Positions 1 through 8,603 of a DNA stretch of 36,449 bases are shown piece by piece (position 1 is the first letter of the stretch; each line of letters starts with the position of its first letter). Under the pieces are notes generated by a model that made no database searches, had not been told where the DNA came from, and worked only from the letters and a program-made list of their open reading frames with translations. Position numbers and translations under genes: made by a program. This stretch comes from JBMZCV01 sp049613665 (GTDB lineage Bacteria > Bacteroidota > Bacteroidia > Chitinophagales > UBA2359), in the NCBI GenBank assembly GCA_049613665.1, contig JBMZCV010000028.1, forward strand, positions 1 to 36,449. Direction: 5' to 3'.

Positions 1-62
1 AAATAACTATTAAATAAGTTTTGTCATAGTAGTTTCAAAGCGGAAACGGCTGAATGATAAAT

Positions 63-344
63 ATTGTCGAAGCTAACACGCTTATTTTCAATACATTAGC
101 CACTAAACGAATGCTTTATTAAATCAATAGTTTGGATATTAATATGTTTTTTTATCAAAGGTTTAAATATACGATTTTTTTAGGCTAAGGTGGACAATAT
201 TTGCAAATTTAATGGACTTTTGAACTGAAAAATAATATGTTTCCCTTACCAAAGGAGTCTTTTTATCAAGCTGATACTTTTTATCAAGCTGATAATTGTT
301 ATAAAAAATGTCAGAACCATTGTTAAATAATATTTGGTGCTTAA
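63..344 (+). repeat. Family A dispersed repeat, diverged copy interrupted by a MITE
   Basis: The segment with GAAGCTAACACG and CATTAGCCACTAAACG (63-124) and the right end TTTGGTGCTTAA (to 344) match family A on both sides of the MITE. The first 60 bases of the window may hold its left end but I cannot align them with confidence. Nothing else is seen up to the gene at 472. Confidence 0.55.
125..322 (+). mobile_element. MITE family C, copy 1 (198 bp), nested in a family A repeat
   Basis: The ends CAATAGTTTGGATATT and, inverted, CAATGGTTCTGACATT form imperfect terminal inverted repeats. TTAAAT flanks both sides (119-124 and 323-328) as a 6-bp target duplication. It interrupts a family A repeat whose left part is at about 63-124 and right end at 323-344. 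A 17-bp segment (TTTTTATCAAGCTGATA) is duplicated inside, near 260-294. There is no coding capacity. Confidence 0.75.
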
Positions 345-471
345 AATTAGGTCATTGTTTTTTTTGTCACAAAAATATCATCAAAAACATGGACTTGCTT
401 TTATTTTTGCTAAAAAATGTATTTTTCGGCACGAAATTTTCAGTAACAACAATAAATGAGCTAATATTATA

Positions 472-1998
472 ATGCAAAACAACAATAAAATGAGTAGAGT
501 ACAATATGCAACAACTGCTGTTTCTTCTGTTTTAGAAGATTATTTTAAGCCTTTTCGTCAAAATACCATTGGTTATAATCAAATTTTTGATACACCTTAT
601 GGCAAAAAACGTATTATTTATGCCGATTGGACAGCAAGCGGCCGAATGTATGCTTCGATAGAAGACAAATTGAGAAACGAAATTGCACCTTTTGTCGGCA
701 ATACACATACAGAAACAACTGTCACAGGAAAGTCAATGACAGTAGCATATCATAAGGCTCAAAAAATGATAAAAAAGTTTGTTAATGCAGGTAAAAGCGA
801 TGTTTTGCTCACGGCAGGTTCTGGTATGACAAGTGCTGTCAATCGTTTGCAGCGTATTTTGGGTTTGCGAATACCTGAAAAATGGGACGGTGATATTCAT
901 ATTTCGAGAAAAGACCGACCAATTGTTTTTGTGACACATATGGAGCATCACTCCAATCATACCTCATGGCTCGAAACGATATGCGATGTAGAACGCATAG
1001 AACCTACCGAAAATGGCGAAGTAGATTTGGAACATTTGGCTATTTTGTTGCGAAAATATCGAAAACGACAAACCAAAATTGCAGCCATTACAGCAGCTTC
1101 CAATGTTACAGGAGTAGAGCCTCCTTATCATCAAATAGCGAAAATGATGCACGAACAAGCAGGCTTGTGTTTTGTTGATTTTGCATGTGCAGCACCTTAC
1201 GCAAAAATTGATATGAACCCTGCCGAACCTTTGGAAAAGCTAGATGCCATTTACTTTTCGCCACACAAATTTTTAGGCGGCCCTGCAACTCCAGGCATTT
1301 TGGTTTTCGATGCTAAATTATATCAAAATACAGTACCAGACCGCCCAGGAGGAGGCACAGTAAGCTGGACAAATCCTTGGGGCGAACATCGTTTTATCGA
1401 AGACATCGAAGCGAGAGAAGACGGCGGCACACCTGCATTTTTGCAGACCATAAAAGCTGCTTTGTGCATGAAGTTGAAAGATGAAATGCAGGTAGAAAAA
1501 ATGCGTGAACGAGAAGAAGAGTTGATGCAAATTTTGTTTAATGGCTTAAAAAATGTGGTTGGCTTACATATCTTAGCCGAGCATTTGACTGAACGTTTGG
1601 GTATTGTTTCGTTTTATATCGAAAATTTGCACTACAATTTAGGCGTAAAGCTGTTAAACGACCGCTTTGGCATACAAGTTCGAGGAGGCTGTTCGTGTGC
1701 AGGCACTTATGGACATTATTTATTGCATATTTCAAAAAAAGTTTCCAACTCAATTACTTGCGAAATAGATGATGGCAACTTGAGCCACAAACCAGGCTGG
1801 TTGCGAGCATCTGTTCACCCAATAATGACCAATGAAGATGCGAAACTACTCGTTTTAGGCATCAAAGAGTTGGCCGCAAACCACAAGACGTGGGCGACAG
1901 ATTATGTATATTGCGAAGCATCTAATGAGTTTGTACATAAAAATGAAGGCACTATTCAAAAAGAACGTATAAATAGTTGGTTTGAAAATATTGTTTAG
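472..1998 (+). CDS. Aminotransferase class V-fold PLP enzyme, cysteine desulfurase-like
   Basis: This 508-residue protein has the fold-type I PLP pattern of the NifS/SufS/CsdB group. A THMEHHSN segment lies near residues 155-162, VDFACA with the PLP-ring Asp is near 235-240, and SPHKFLGG carries the Schiff-base lysine, K266. RGGCSCAG near 404-411 sits where SufS-type enzymes carry the persulfide Cys loop. Such enzymes take sulfur (or selenium) from cysteine, or act as related lyases, in the cytoplasm. It is about 100 residues longer than a usual SufS (about 400), with extra residues at the C-terminus. No suf or isc genes are nearby, so it is probably not the housekeeping Fe-S assembly desulfurase. 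Met1 and Met7 are both possible starts. A good intrinsic terminator follows at 2272-2304. The family call is firm; the substrate is unknown. Confidence 0.85.
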   Translation: MQNNNKMSRVQYATTAVSSVLEDYFKPFRQNTIGYNQIFDTPYGKKRIIYADWTASGRMYASIEDKLRNEIAPFVGNTHTETTVTGKSMTVAYHKAQKMIKKFVNAGKSDVLLTAGSGMTSAVNRLQRILGLRIPEKWDGDIHISRKDRPIVFVTHMEHHSNHTSWLETICDVERIEPTENGEVDLEHLAILLRKYRKRQTKIAAITAASNVTGVEPPYHQIAKMMHEQAGLCFVDFACAAPYAKIDMNPAEPLEKLDAIYFSPHKFLGGPATPGILVFDAKLYQNTVPDRPGGGTVSWTNPWGEHRFIEDIEAREDGGTPAFLQTIKAALCMKLKDEMQVEKMREREEELMQILFNGLKNVVGLHILAEHLTERLGIVSFYIENLHYNLGVKLLNDRFGIQVRGGCSCAGTYGHYLLHISKKVSNSITCEIDDGNLSHKPGWLRASVHPIMTNEDAKLLVLGIKELAANHKTWATDYVYCEASNEFVHKNEGTIQKERINSWFENIV

Positions 1999-2010
1999 TC
2001 AAACAAGCTA

Positions 2011-2259
2011 TTAAGTAGTCGTTCAGAAGTTTTGGGCATTTCAGAACAAGATAACACCTTGAATGTCAATGTGTTAGCTACTAAACGAATGCTTTATTAA
2101 ATCAATGATTCTGACATTTTTTATAACAATTTTCAGTTCAAAAGGCTATAAAATTTGCAACTATTGGTCACCTTAGCCTAAAAAAAATAGCATGTTTAAG
2201 CCTTTGATAAAAAAATGTATAAATGTCCGAACTATTGTTAAATAGTACTTGCTACTTAA
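2011..2259 (+). repeat. Family A dispersed repeat interrupted by a MITE
   Basis: The left end TTAAGTAGTCGTTCAGAAG begins 12 bp after the aminotransferase stop and the right end GTACTTGCTACTTAA finishes at 2259. Between them a family C MITE occupies 2103-2237. Without it the repeat is near-identical in layout to the copies at 5621 and 30868. Confidence 0.8.
2103..2237 (-). mobile_element. MITE family C, copy 2 (135 bp), nested in a family A repeat
   Basis: The ends CAATGATTCTGACATT and (other strand) CAATAGTTCGGACATT correspond to the right and left ends of copy 1, so the orientation is reversed. The 6-bp duplication TTAAAT (2097-2102 and 2238-2243) is perfect. It sits at exactly the same position within family A as copy 1. 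It is about 60 bp shorter than copy 1. Confidence 0.78.
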
Positions 2260-2271
2260 AATCAAAAAAGA

Positions 2272-2304
2272 AACGGAAGCTACTAAAAGTAACTCCCGTT
2301 TTTT
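2272..2304 (+). terminator. Intrinsic terminator downstream of the aminotransferase gene
   Basis: AACGGAAGCTACT and AGTAACTCCCGTT form 13 positions of stem (two G-U pairs) with a 3-nt loop, then six T. It is the first terminator after the gene, beyond the nested repeat. Confidence 0.75.
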
Positions 2305-2337
2305 AACCCTTAATACTCCATCTATGTTTAATATTTG

Positions 2338-2370
2338 TCATTATATCAAATGAAGCGTTTGATATAATGA
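2338..2370 (-). terminator. Hairpin at the end of the DUF937-like gene
   Basis: Perfect 13-bp arms TCATTATATCAAA and TTTGATATAATGA enclose 7 nt, 6 bp beyond the stop codon of the minus-strand gene. The T-run on the minus strand is weak, while the plus side has TTTTTATTT, so it may work in either direction. Confidence 0.6.
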
Positions 2371-2376
2371 TGGTTT

Positions 2377-2853
2377 TTATTTGAAAAAACCGCCTAACAC
2401 ATTACCTAAGTTTTTTTGAACTTGGTCTTTTACAGCACCTTGAATAGAATTGTTTAAAACACTTGAAATTAAGTTTTCAGTATTAAATTCTGCATCTGCT
2501 TTTTCAGGCGACATAAACTTACCAATAACTTGCTGCATCAAATCTGGAACAACAGTAGCAGAAGCATTTTGGGCAGTTTCTTCATTAACACCATTATTGC
2601 TTAACTTACTTGTCAATGTGGACATAATAGTTGCCATAATTGGATTAGAAGAACTTTGCTGCTTATTGCCACCTGTCAATAAGCTTGTAAGGCTTGCTAC
2701 ATTGCCACTAACAATTTGATTTTTAATAGTTTCAAAAATTGACTCGCCAGCAGCTTGAGCGGCAACTTCTGCCTTTTCATCAGGCACATTAGTTTGATTG
2801 ACAAATTGACTTACAGCTTGCTCTTTTACTAAATTAACTATTTGGTCTAACAT
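2377..2853 (-). CDS. Small helical protein, DUF937-like, function unknown
   Basis: This is a 158-residue soluble, almost entirely helical protein. It begins with an amphipathic segment (MLDQIVNLVKEQA) and has a low-complexity Gly/Ser/Asn/Gln linker near residues 60-70. It resembles the short DUF937-type proteins common in Bacteroidota, but I recognise no catalytic motif. There is no signal peptide or membrane segment. A -7-like box TACCTTTG lies about 67 nt upstream on the minus strand (2920-2927) without a well-spaced -33 box. A 13-bp perfect hairpin begins 6 bp beyond the stop codon. The ECF sigma factor gene lies 311 bp upstream on the same strand, so a regulatory link is possible but not shown. 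Confidence 0.65.
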   Translation of the reverse strand: MLDQIVNLVKEQAVSQFVNQTNVPDEKAEVAAQAAGESIFETIKNQIVSGNVASLTSLLTGGNKQQSSSNPIMATIMSTLTSKLSNNGVNEETAQNASATVVPDLMQQVIGKFMSPEKADAEFNTENLISSVLNNSIQGAVKDQVQKNLGNVLGGFFK

Positions 2854-3164
2854 ATTTTTTCTTTAATTTTGCTTTTAATTCAAAAACATTTATAAGACGT
2901 AAATTAACCTAAGCAGTCACAAAGGTAAATATTTTTTTTCAAACTTTTTTTATTTTGATACTCAAAAAAACTTTTTAAGACTAAAAATGAAATATTATGA
3001 TAAAACTATGATTATTAAACGCTTGTAATAAATGAATAACAAATTTTATTTAAAAGCATTTAAGTGCTAAGAATATGGTTTATACCTGTAAGACCGATTT
3101 GGTCTAAATGTATAGAGTCTTAGCAAGTTAGAATTGCCATAGTTGAGTATTTTGCAGCCAATAT
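2854..3164. other. Gene-free interval between DUF937-like and sigma factor genes
   Basis: The interval is very AT-rich. It contains a TACCTTTG box on the minus strand (2920-2927) that may serve the downstream gene. I see no ORF, repeat or strong hairpin in the remainder. Confidence 0.4.
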
Positions 3165-3773
3165 TTAAGCATAGTTAGGTTCATAATGACTTTCATACAA
3201 ATGTCTTACTTTTTCTTTTGCTCTTTTGATACGCATTTTTACAGCACTTTCCGAAATCTGAAATACTTCTTGAATTTCTTTGATACTCATTTCTTCTCTA
3301 TATTTCATTAAAAGTATCATTTTTTCTTCAGGCTTTACCATTTCCAACAACTGTTTTAGTCGTTTGAGCTCAATACCTTTCAATTCTTCGAGACTATCAA
3401 TATCAGCGTGTCCAGCAACTTCTTTTTGGTCTTCCAAATTATAAACTTGTTGTTTCTTGGATTTTCGCAAATAGTCAATACAAAAATTGTAAGTAATAGA
3501 ATATAGCCATGTCGAAAACTTAGACCTTCGTTTGAAAGAGGCTAAATTAAGATATACTTTGATAAAAATATCATGTGTTAGATTTTCGGCTATATCATCT
3601 TCTTTCACAAAAGAAATACATTTTCTATACACTTTTGGAGCATACCTTTGATATAAAATTTCTACCATCGCAGGGTCTTGCGAAGCAATAATACGTTCAA
3701 TGACTTGTTCGTCAGTGAGGTTTTTATTTTTTTTGGCGGATAACTTAAATGCAACGACAATCAGTTTATGCAT
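3165..3773 (-). CDS. RNA polymerase ECF-type sigma factor
   Basis: This 202-residue protein has sigma-70 region 2 near residues 35-100 (LYQRYAPKVYRKC, then NLTHDIFIKVY and FSTWLYSITYNFCIDYLRK). Region 4 is near 125-190, with a helix-turn-helix (MSIKEIQEVFQISESAVKMRIKRAKEKV). ECF sigma factors direct RNA polymerase to stress or envelope promoters and are usually held by an anti-sigma factor. No anti-sigma gene is visible on either side: upstream is a desert of more than 1 kb and downstream is the DUF937-like gene. The first about 20 residues are basic and not conserved, so the start could lie slightly downstream. The family call is secure; the regulon is unknown. Confidence 0.9.
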   Translation of the reverse strand: MHKLIVVAFKLSAKKNKNLTDEQVIERIIASQDPAMVEILYQRYAPKVYRKCISFVKEDDIAENLTHDIFIKVYLNLASFKRRSKFSTWLYSITYNFCIDYLRKSKKQQVYNLEDQKEVAGHADIDSLEELKGIELKRLKQLLEMVKPEEKMILLMKYREEMSIKEIQEVFQISESAVKMRIKRAKEKVRHLYESHYEPNYA

Positions 3774-3845
3774 TGGTTTGTTGATATTAAAAATTTGAAG
3801 CTTTGTAGTGAAAAAAATCGAAAATTTGAGTAAACAAATTTTTTT

Positions 3846-3870
3846 TAAGTGCCAAGCACTATTTAATTAG
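3846..3870 (-). repeat. Family A right-end fragment
   Basis: TAAGTGCCAAGCACTATTTAAT is the right end of family A on the minus strand, with no body attached. Confidence 0.65.
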
Positions 3871-3925
3871 TAATAGAATAATTCATATTTAGTATTTATG
3901 CTTATAATAATTTAACTACTTAATC

Positions 3926-4029
3926 TAAATGTCAAGCACTATTTAATAATAGGTAGATTTGTGCTAATGCCTTGAGTTTCAGTATGTTAGCTTTCTCAAT
4001 TTATAAAATAAACCTGTCAAGCTACTTAA
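3926..4029 (-). repeat. Family A dispersed repeat (104 bp)
   Basis: It runs from TAAATGTCAAGCACTATTTA to CTACTTAA. Inside are CTAATGCCTTGAG and CAGTATGTTAGC, the diverged arms of the central hairpin. Reverse-complemented it aligns over its whole length with the copies at 4757, 9214 and 26472. Confidence 0.8.
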
Positions 4030-4756
4030 TTAAGGCAATAACCATACCACTAAAATGTGCTTACAAAAAAGCGATTTACCTCTATTAAGACCTTTTTTTT
4101 TCTTTTGGTTACATTTTTTTATTTTTTTTAATATATCTAGGAATTTTACTCATAAAAAAATAGCTTACAAACAGTCAAGCAAAAAATAAAAAGTGTTTTG
4201 TAAGTGCTAGATAGCTAACTTTCATAAAATACAATGAACTATTATTTGACATTTCAATAATTTTTTTATAAAATATTTCATTAATAAGTTGATTGTTATT
4301 CAAACAAAGTTATTAAATAAAAATCACATTTTCAAAGAAAATTATCTTTTCTACAAGACTTTTTTTTTCTTAGTTTGGTCGGCTGCATGAAAAAAGGCAT
4401 AAATAGGCAAGCTTTTTGTTTTTTTAAGACAATACCAAAAGCAATTATAAAAAATAACAATAAGTAATTTGTTGTTTTGTTATTTATAATAATAAAGCTA
4501 AGATAATAAAATTTTTGAATATATGAAGCTAAAAAACGATAGATATATCTATTTTTTTAGGTTAAAAAGTTTTTTAGAAAAAATCATTTCGCTCAAGAGC
4601 TTCCTTGCAATAGAAAGAATGTATGTTTTCATGTTTTGAAAGTTCGAAAAAATCTATTTTATAATGTGCTGTATTTTAGCTAAAATATTTTTTAACATTG
4701 ATTAACTAAATAAATAGTTGCAAAACTACAAAAATAGTTATAAATTTGTGAACGTA

Positions 4757-4864
4757 GTAAATAGTCGGATAAATTTATGCTATAAATTGAGGAAGCTAAC
4801 ACGCTAAAGTTCAAGGCATTGGCACAAACCGATTATTTATTATTGAAATAGTGCTTGGCACTTA
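4757..4864 (+). repeat. Family A dispersed repeat (108 bp)
   Basis: It has AATAGTCGGAT at the left, the central arm GAAGCTAACACGC, and GAAATAGTGCTTGGCACTTA at the right end. It finishes 33 bp before the BlaI-like start codon and so overlaps the expected promoter region. Confidence 0.78.
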
Positions 4865-4897
4865 TGAAAAATCTTAAAAATAAAGTATTTTTTTAAT

Positions 4898-5278
4898 ATG
4901 AATAAGAAAAAAGAACTTTTGACACAGCTAGAGCTAAAAGTGATGAACATTTTGTGGAAACTCAAAAAAGCTTTTGTCAAAGATATAATACAGGTTTGGC
5001 CAGATAAGCACAAGCCGCACACAAACACCGTATCTACAACGATTCGCATCTTGGAAGGTAAAAACTATGTTGGACACAAAGCTTATGGCCGCTCCCACGA
5101 ATATTTTCCGAAAGTCAGCAAATTTGCTTACCAAAAACAACTTTTAGGCAATATTATTGATAATGCTTTTGCGGGTTCTATTACATCTTTGGTTTCTGCA
5201 TTGGTAGATAATGACCAAATCAGCAATGAAGAGTTAGATGAAATTCAAGAACTCATCAACAAAAATAAAGATGAATAG
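4898..5278 (+). CDS. BlaI/MecI/CopY-family transcriptional repressor
   Basis: This 126-residue protein matches the usual length of BlaI/MecI repressors. The N-terminal winged helix covers residues about 5-75 (LTQLELKVMNILWKL, then HTNTVSTTIRILEGKNYVGH) and the C-terminal dimerisation helices cover about 85-122 (NEELDEIQELI). The family represses operons encoding M56 membrane sensor proteases and their targets. Repression is relieved by proteolysis of the repressor. An M56 protease gene does follow, but 492 bp downstream instead of overlapping or adjoining as usual. The gap contains a hairpin element and a full 109-bp repeat. A further repeat copy ends 33 bp before this start codon. Confidence 0.92.
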   Translation: MNKKKELLTQLELKVMNILWKLKKAFVKDIIQVWPDKHKPHTNTVSTTIRILEGKNYVGHKAYGRSHEYFPKVSKFAYQKQLLGNIIDNAFAGSITSLVSALVDNDQISNEELDEIQELINKNKDE

Positions 5279-5528
5279 CTATTTTTCTGCTCAAAATTAG
5301 TTATATTTGTTGTTATTTAACGAAATATTAGAAATAAGTTGCTCATTTTGCGAAAATTAACACCTTGTTTTTTTTAAATACGCTAGTGCAAAATAAAGTG
5401 AATATCAAATAGCATTTGTTATGTAATGATAGAACAAATTTTCGAGCTTTTTGTTCAGATAAATAATTAGATAAAACAAAAAAGCATTGCATATTTTTTG
5501 TTTTGTTACGTCTTGTGTTTATATAAAG

Positions 5529-5587
5529 GCTGTTTAGATTTTGTTTTTGATGCTTTTTTTTAAGCCAAAAAATAAAGTTTAAACAGC
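5529..5587. repeat. Family E hairpin element (59 bp)
   Basis: GCTGTTTAGATTTT and AAAGTTTAAACAGC form imperfect inverted ends. The inner text (TTTTTTTAAGCC) recurs in the elements at 15681-15818 and 27547. It lies between the BlaI-like and M56 genes and may act as a terminator. Confidence 0.5.
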
Positions 5588-5620
5588 TTCTAAGTAAACA
5601 AAGTTATTCTACAAACTGTA

Positions 5621-5729
5621 TTAAGTAGTCGTTCAGAAGTTTTTGGGCATTTCAGTACAAGATAACACCTTGATTGTCAATGCGTTAGCAACTAAACGAA
5701 TATTTTATTAAATAGTACTTGGTACTTAA
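5621..5729 (+). repeat. Family A dispersed repeat (109 bp), between blaI-like and M56 genes
   Basis: This is an uninterrupted copy from TTAAGTAGTCGTTCAGAAG to TAGTACTTGGTACTTAA. It is almost identical to the copy at 30868-30976 and to the flanks of the MITE at 2103. A further right-end fragment follows at 5757-5780. Confidence 0.88.
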
Positions 5730-5756
5730 TTTGCAGCTTGTTAGTAATGGAGTTAA

Positions 5757-5780
5757 TCATTTAATGGTGCTTGGCACTTA
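5757..5780 (+). repeat. Family A right-end fragment overlapping the M56 start
   Basis: TTTAATGGTGCTTGGCACTTA is a family A end. The only far-upstream start codon of the M56 frame (TTG 5771) falls inside it. Confidence 0.65.
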
Positions 5781-6922
5781 GTTTTTCAGAAAAAATAATT
5801 ACAGTGATAAGTTATATAATTCTTACCTATTTGTTGTCTATCATAGGCACGATATTTTACTGCTTGTTGCTGCGAAAAAAATGGTCTGCACGACAGCAAA
5901 AAGGCATCATCATTGGTATTGTCTGCTTGAGTTTAAGCATTCCATTTGTTATAGATGGCTTGCAAAGTAGTTCTACACCAGCTAGAGAAACTTGCTTGCA
6001 CAATCACGAAATTCCAGAAATGGTTATTAGCCAATATTGCCCTGCAAATGGCGAGTTGGAAATGTGCTATGAATTGGCGATTCATCAAACTAATTTTTGT
6101 GAATGTGAAGCAGTCGAAAAAGCTAATTTGTTGATGTATAAGGAATATCCTATTTATGATTTTTTAATCACACATCAATCTAAGGTAGATTTGTTTTTTC
6201 TTATTGGCATTGGTACTATGCTCGTTATTTTATTGATACGACTTACTTATTTGCTGTTTCTTATTGTATCTAGCCAACGCAAGAAAGTTGTTTTTGATGG
6301 CGAAACTTATACTATTTTATATCCTAAAAAGAAAATAGCTGTTTGTTCTTTCAAGCTTTGGCACAACTATATTTTGTGGCAAGAGGATATGGAACAGTTG
6401 AACGAACCAGAACAACAGGCAATTATCTGGCACGAAATTTCGCACCTACAACAGCGTGATACATGGCTAAAAATAGGCTTCAATTTGATGCAGTCTATTT
6501 GGTGGCTCAATCCTGTCTATTATTTTTTTGCTAAAGAGCTAGAACGCATTAGCGAACATATTGCCGATGAATTGGCAGTACAAAAGCTTGGAAGCACAAA
6601 ACTATATGCTTCTCTGCTCGTAAAAATGAAACGCCGCCGCAATGTGCCACTTGCTCATGCTTTCAACAATTCGCAACTCAAAATAAGGGTAGAATATTTG
6701 TTGCAAAAAAAATCTATGCGACAAAAGAAATTTGCTTCTTTGGCGGGCTTTTTTATGCTTATTAGCCTTGTTTTGTGTAGCACCACTTTTTATACTATGC
6801 CTTCGATTAGCAAAACAATGGATGATATTAGATTTTATGAAACGCTTTCTAAAGAATATCAAAATACGGGAAAATCTGTTTTTTGCAAAAACTGTTTGAA
6901 AGCTAAACAAAATCAAAAATAG
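5771..6922 (+). CDS. M56-family (BlaR1-like) membrane metalloprotease
   Basis: This 383-residue membrane protein has predicted membrane segments near residues 9-34, 45-63, 140-167 and 323-345. The zinc-protease motif is HEISH (H221, E222, H225) in a cytosolic loop, and a downstream ELERISEHIADELAV region supplies the third ligand in M56 enzymes. The family senses a signal outside the cell and cleaves a BlaI-type repressor; the repressor gene lies upstream. There is no C-terminal penicillin-binding domain, so beta-lactam sensing is not implied. The tail ends in a CKNC motif. The start is uncertain: the first codon of the open frame is TTG inside a partial copy of the dispersed repeat (about 5757-5780), and no ATG precedes membrane segment 1. 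GTG at 5804 is an alternative. Confidence 0.85.
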   Translation: MALSFSEKIITVISYIILTYLLSIIGTIFYCLLLRKKWSARQQKGIIIGIVCLSLSIPFVIDGLQSSSTPARETCLHNHEIPEMVISQYCPANGELEMCYELAIHQTNFCECEAVEKANLLMYKEYPIYDFLITHQSKVDLFFLIGIGTMLVILLIRLTYLLFLIVSSQRKKVVFDGETYTILYPKKKIAVCSFKLWHNYILWQEDMEQLNEPEQQAIIWHEISHLQQRDTWLKIGFNLMQSIWWLNPVYYFFAKELERISEHIADELAVQKLGSTKLYASLLVKMKRRRNVPLAHAFNNSQLKIRVEYLLQKKSMRQKKFASLAGFFMLISLVLCSTTFYTMPSISKTMDDIRFYETLSKEYQNTGKSVFCKNCLKAKQNQK

Positions 6923-6957
6923 GCTTTTTTTGCAAAATTGCACGACACAATATACAA

Positions 6958-6999
6958 ATAAATAAGTCTTCATTCGTCAAATAATAAAGACTTATTTAT
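6958..6999 (+). terminator. Terminator of the M56 gene
   Basis: Perfect 13-bp arms ATAAATAAGTCTT (6958-6970) and AAGACTTATTTAT (6987-6999) lie 35 bp after the stop. The T-run after it is interrupted (ATCTTTATAG), so strength is uncertain. Confidence 0.6.
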
Positions 7000-7033
7000 A
7001 TCTTTATAGCTCATAAAAAACACATATTGAGCT

Positions 7034-8584
7034 ATGAAACAATACATTTACATTCTTTTTACCTTTGTTTTTTGCCAAAACCTGCTTACTGCCACTACTT
7101 ATCAAGCCTTATTTATTGGAAATAGCTACACTTATTATAATGATTTGCCTGATTTGGTAAATAAAATAGCCAACTCTTTTGGCGATACCGTTTTGTATAA
7201 TTCCTCTACTTTTGGTGGCTACACTTTCCAGCAACATGCCACAAATTCCAGCACCATCGACAAAATTAATAGCGAAAATTGGGATTTTATTGTTTTGCAA
7301 GAGCAAAGCCAAATACCTAGTTTTCCACCTACGCAAGTAGCCACTGACTGCTATCCTTATGCCGAACAATTGGTTGATTTGATTGAAAATAACAGCAATT
7401 GTTCCAAAGCTCTGTTTTTTATGACTTGGGGCAGGCAAAATGGCGATGCGGCCAACTGTGCTTTTTATGAGCCGCTTTGCACTTATGAAGGTATGCAGCA
7501 ACGCCTAACAGAAAGCTACACAGAAATGGCTGCACTCAATGAGGCGAGTGTCGCACCTGTTGGCGTAGCATGGCAAGAGGTAAGAGAACAAACCGAAGAT
7601 GCCATTAATTTGTATTCTAGCGATGGCAGTCACCCTAGCATTTATGGAAGCTATTTGGCGGCTTGCGTTTTTTATAGTACCATGTTTCAGAAAACGACTT
7701 TGGGAGCATTTTCTCCGAGCGAAATAAATGAAACTGATGCCGAAATATTGCAAAATATGGCTTCTGAAACGGTTTTAAATGATTTGCCGAGCTGGTTTAT
7801 CGAAGAAATAGAAAATCCGCCTGTGCCTTGTGCGTGTAGTTTTTTAGAAAATGCGGCTGATTTTGAAATGCTAGAAGCAGTTTGCGAAAATGGAGAAGCT
7901 TTTGTTTTGGGAAGTGCTGCTGATGAAAATGATTATTTCGAAGGGACTGCCGTTAGTGTTTTGGGCGAAAATTATGTATTTAATCCTAGCTTGGCGATAG
8001 GCAACAATGAGGTTACACATATTGTTTCCAATGGCGATTGCGAAGATATAGCCATGCAAAACATTACGGTTTTCGATTTTGTAGTAGCAGGTTTCAATGA
8101 TTTGGATGATAATTATACGACAGCAGACGAACCTGTTATTTTAGTGCCAAATGATGAGAATGGCGAACATATTTTTATGGGCGAAGGTGTTGAAAATGGT
8201 ATTTTTTATCCAAACTTAGTCAGTTCGTTGAATGAAACGATAAATATTACGCAAATTGTTACAAATGGACTTTGTACCGATAGTACTTCTCAAAGTTTAG
8301 TTGTTGGCTTTCCTTTACATGTGGAAAATCTGGCAGCCCACGAAGTTGAAATTTATCCGACGATTAGTCGAAGTGCTATTTTTATTCATGCTTCAAATTT
8401 TGAACTTGAAACGCTAGAATTGTTTGATATGTCTGGACAAAAGGTAAAACAGCAAATTATTTTTGAAGAAATAGAAAAAACGGTTTACAAAATTGATGTT
8501 TCACAACTTCAAAAAGCTTGTTATATAGTGCGTGTTGGCATTGAAGATGCTTTTTTGAGCAAAAAAATAGTAGTTTGCGATTAG
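7034..8584 (+). CDS. Secreted SGNH/GDSL-like hydrolase with type IX sorting tail
   Basis: This 516-residue protein has a signal peptide at residues 1-20. The SGNH hydrolase domain covers about 22-230: the nucleophile block is FIGNSYT (S31) and the closing catalytic pair is SSDGSHPS (D197, H200). It resembles the DUF4886-like branch of SGNH enzymes, which includes esterases and carbohydrate deacetylases. A Cys-containing linker region (about 260-435) leads to an 80-residue C-terminal Por/type IX secretion sorting domain, with EIYPTISRS and LELFDMSGQKV as its recognisable strands. The product is therefore probably exported and attached to or released from the cell surface. The substrate cannot be inferred. 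It reads in the same direction as the M56 gene but a hairpin terminator at 6958-6999 separates them. Confidence 0.85.
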   Translation: MKQYIYILFTFVFCQNLLTATTYQALFIGNSYTYYNDLPDLVNKIANSFGDTVLYNSSTFGGYTFQQHATNSSTIDKINSENWDFIVLQEQSQIPSFPPTQVATDCYPYAEQLVDLIENNSNCSKALFFMTWGRQNGDAANCAFYEPLCTYEGMQQRLTESYTEMAALNEASVAPVGVAWQEVREQTEDAINLYSSDGSHPSIYGSYLAACVFYSTMFQKTTLGAFSPSEINETDAEILQNMASETVLNDLPSWFIEEIENPPVPCACSFLENAADFEMLEAVCENGEAFVLGSAADENDYFEGTAVSVLGENYVFNPSLAIGNNEVTHIVSNGDCEDIAMQNITVFDFVVAGFNDLDDNYTTADEPVILVPNDENGEHIFMGEGVENGIFYPNLVSSLNETINITQIVTNGLCTDSTSQSLVVGFPLHVENLAAHEVEIYPTISRSAIFIHASNFELETLELFDMSGQKVKQQIIFEEIEKTVYKIDVSQLQKACYIVRVGIEDAFLSKKIVVCD

Positions 8585-8603
8585 AAACGCTGATAAGGTT
8601 TAT

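Larger units (their letters stand above)
3774..4897. other. 1.1-kb gene desert between sigma factor and blaI-like genes
   Basis: Apart from three family A copies or fragments (3846-3870, 3926-4029, 4757-4864), the stretch 4030-4756 holds only AT-rich sequence with many A and T runs. I see no ORF above 60 codons, no RNA gene and no convincing terminator. It may be decayed sequence. Confidence 0.5.

Noticed and set aside
5771..6922. True beta-lactam sensor BlaR1
   Set aside because: The M56 domain is clear but the extracellular penicillin-binding domain is absent and no beta-lactamase gene is in the window.
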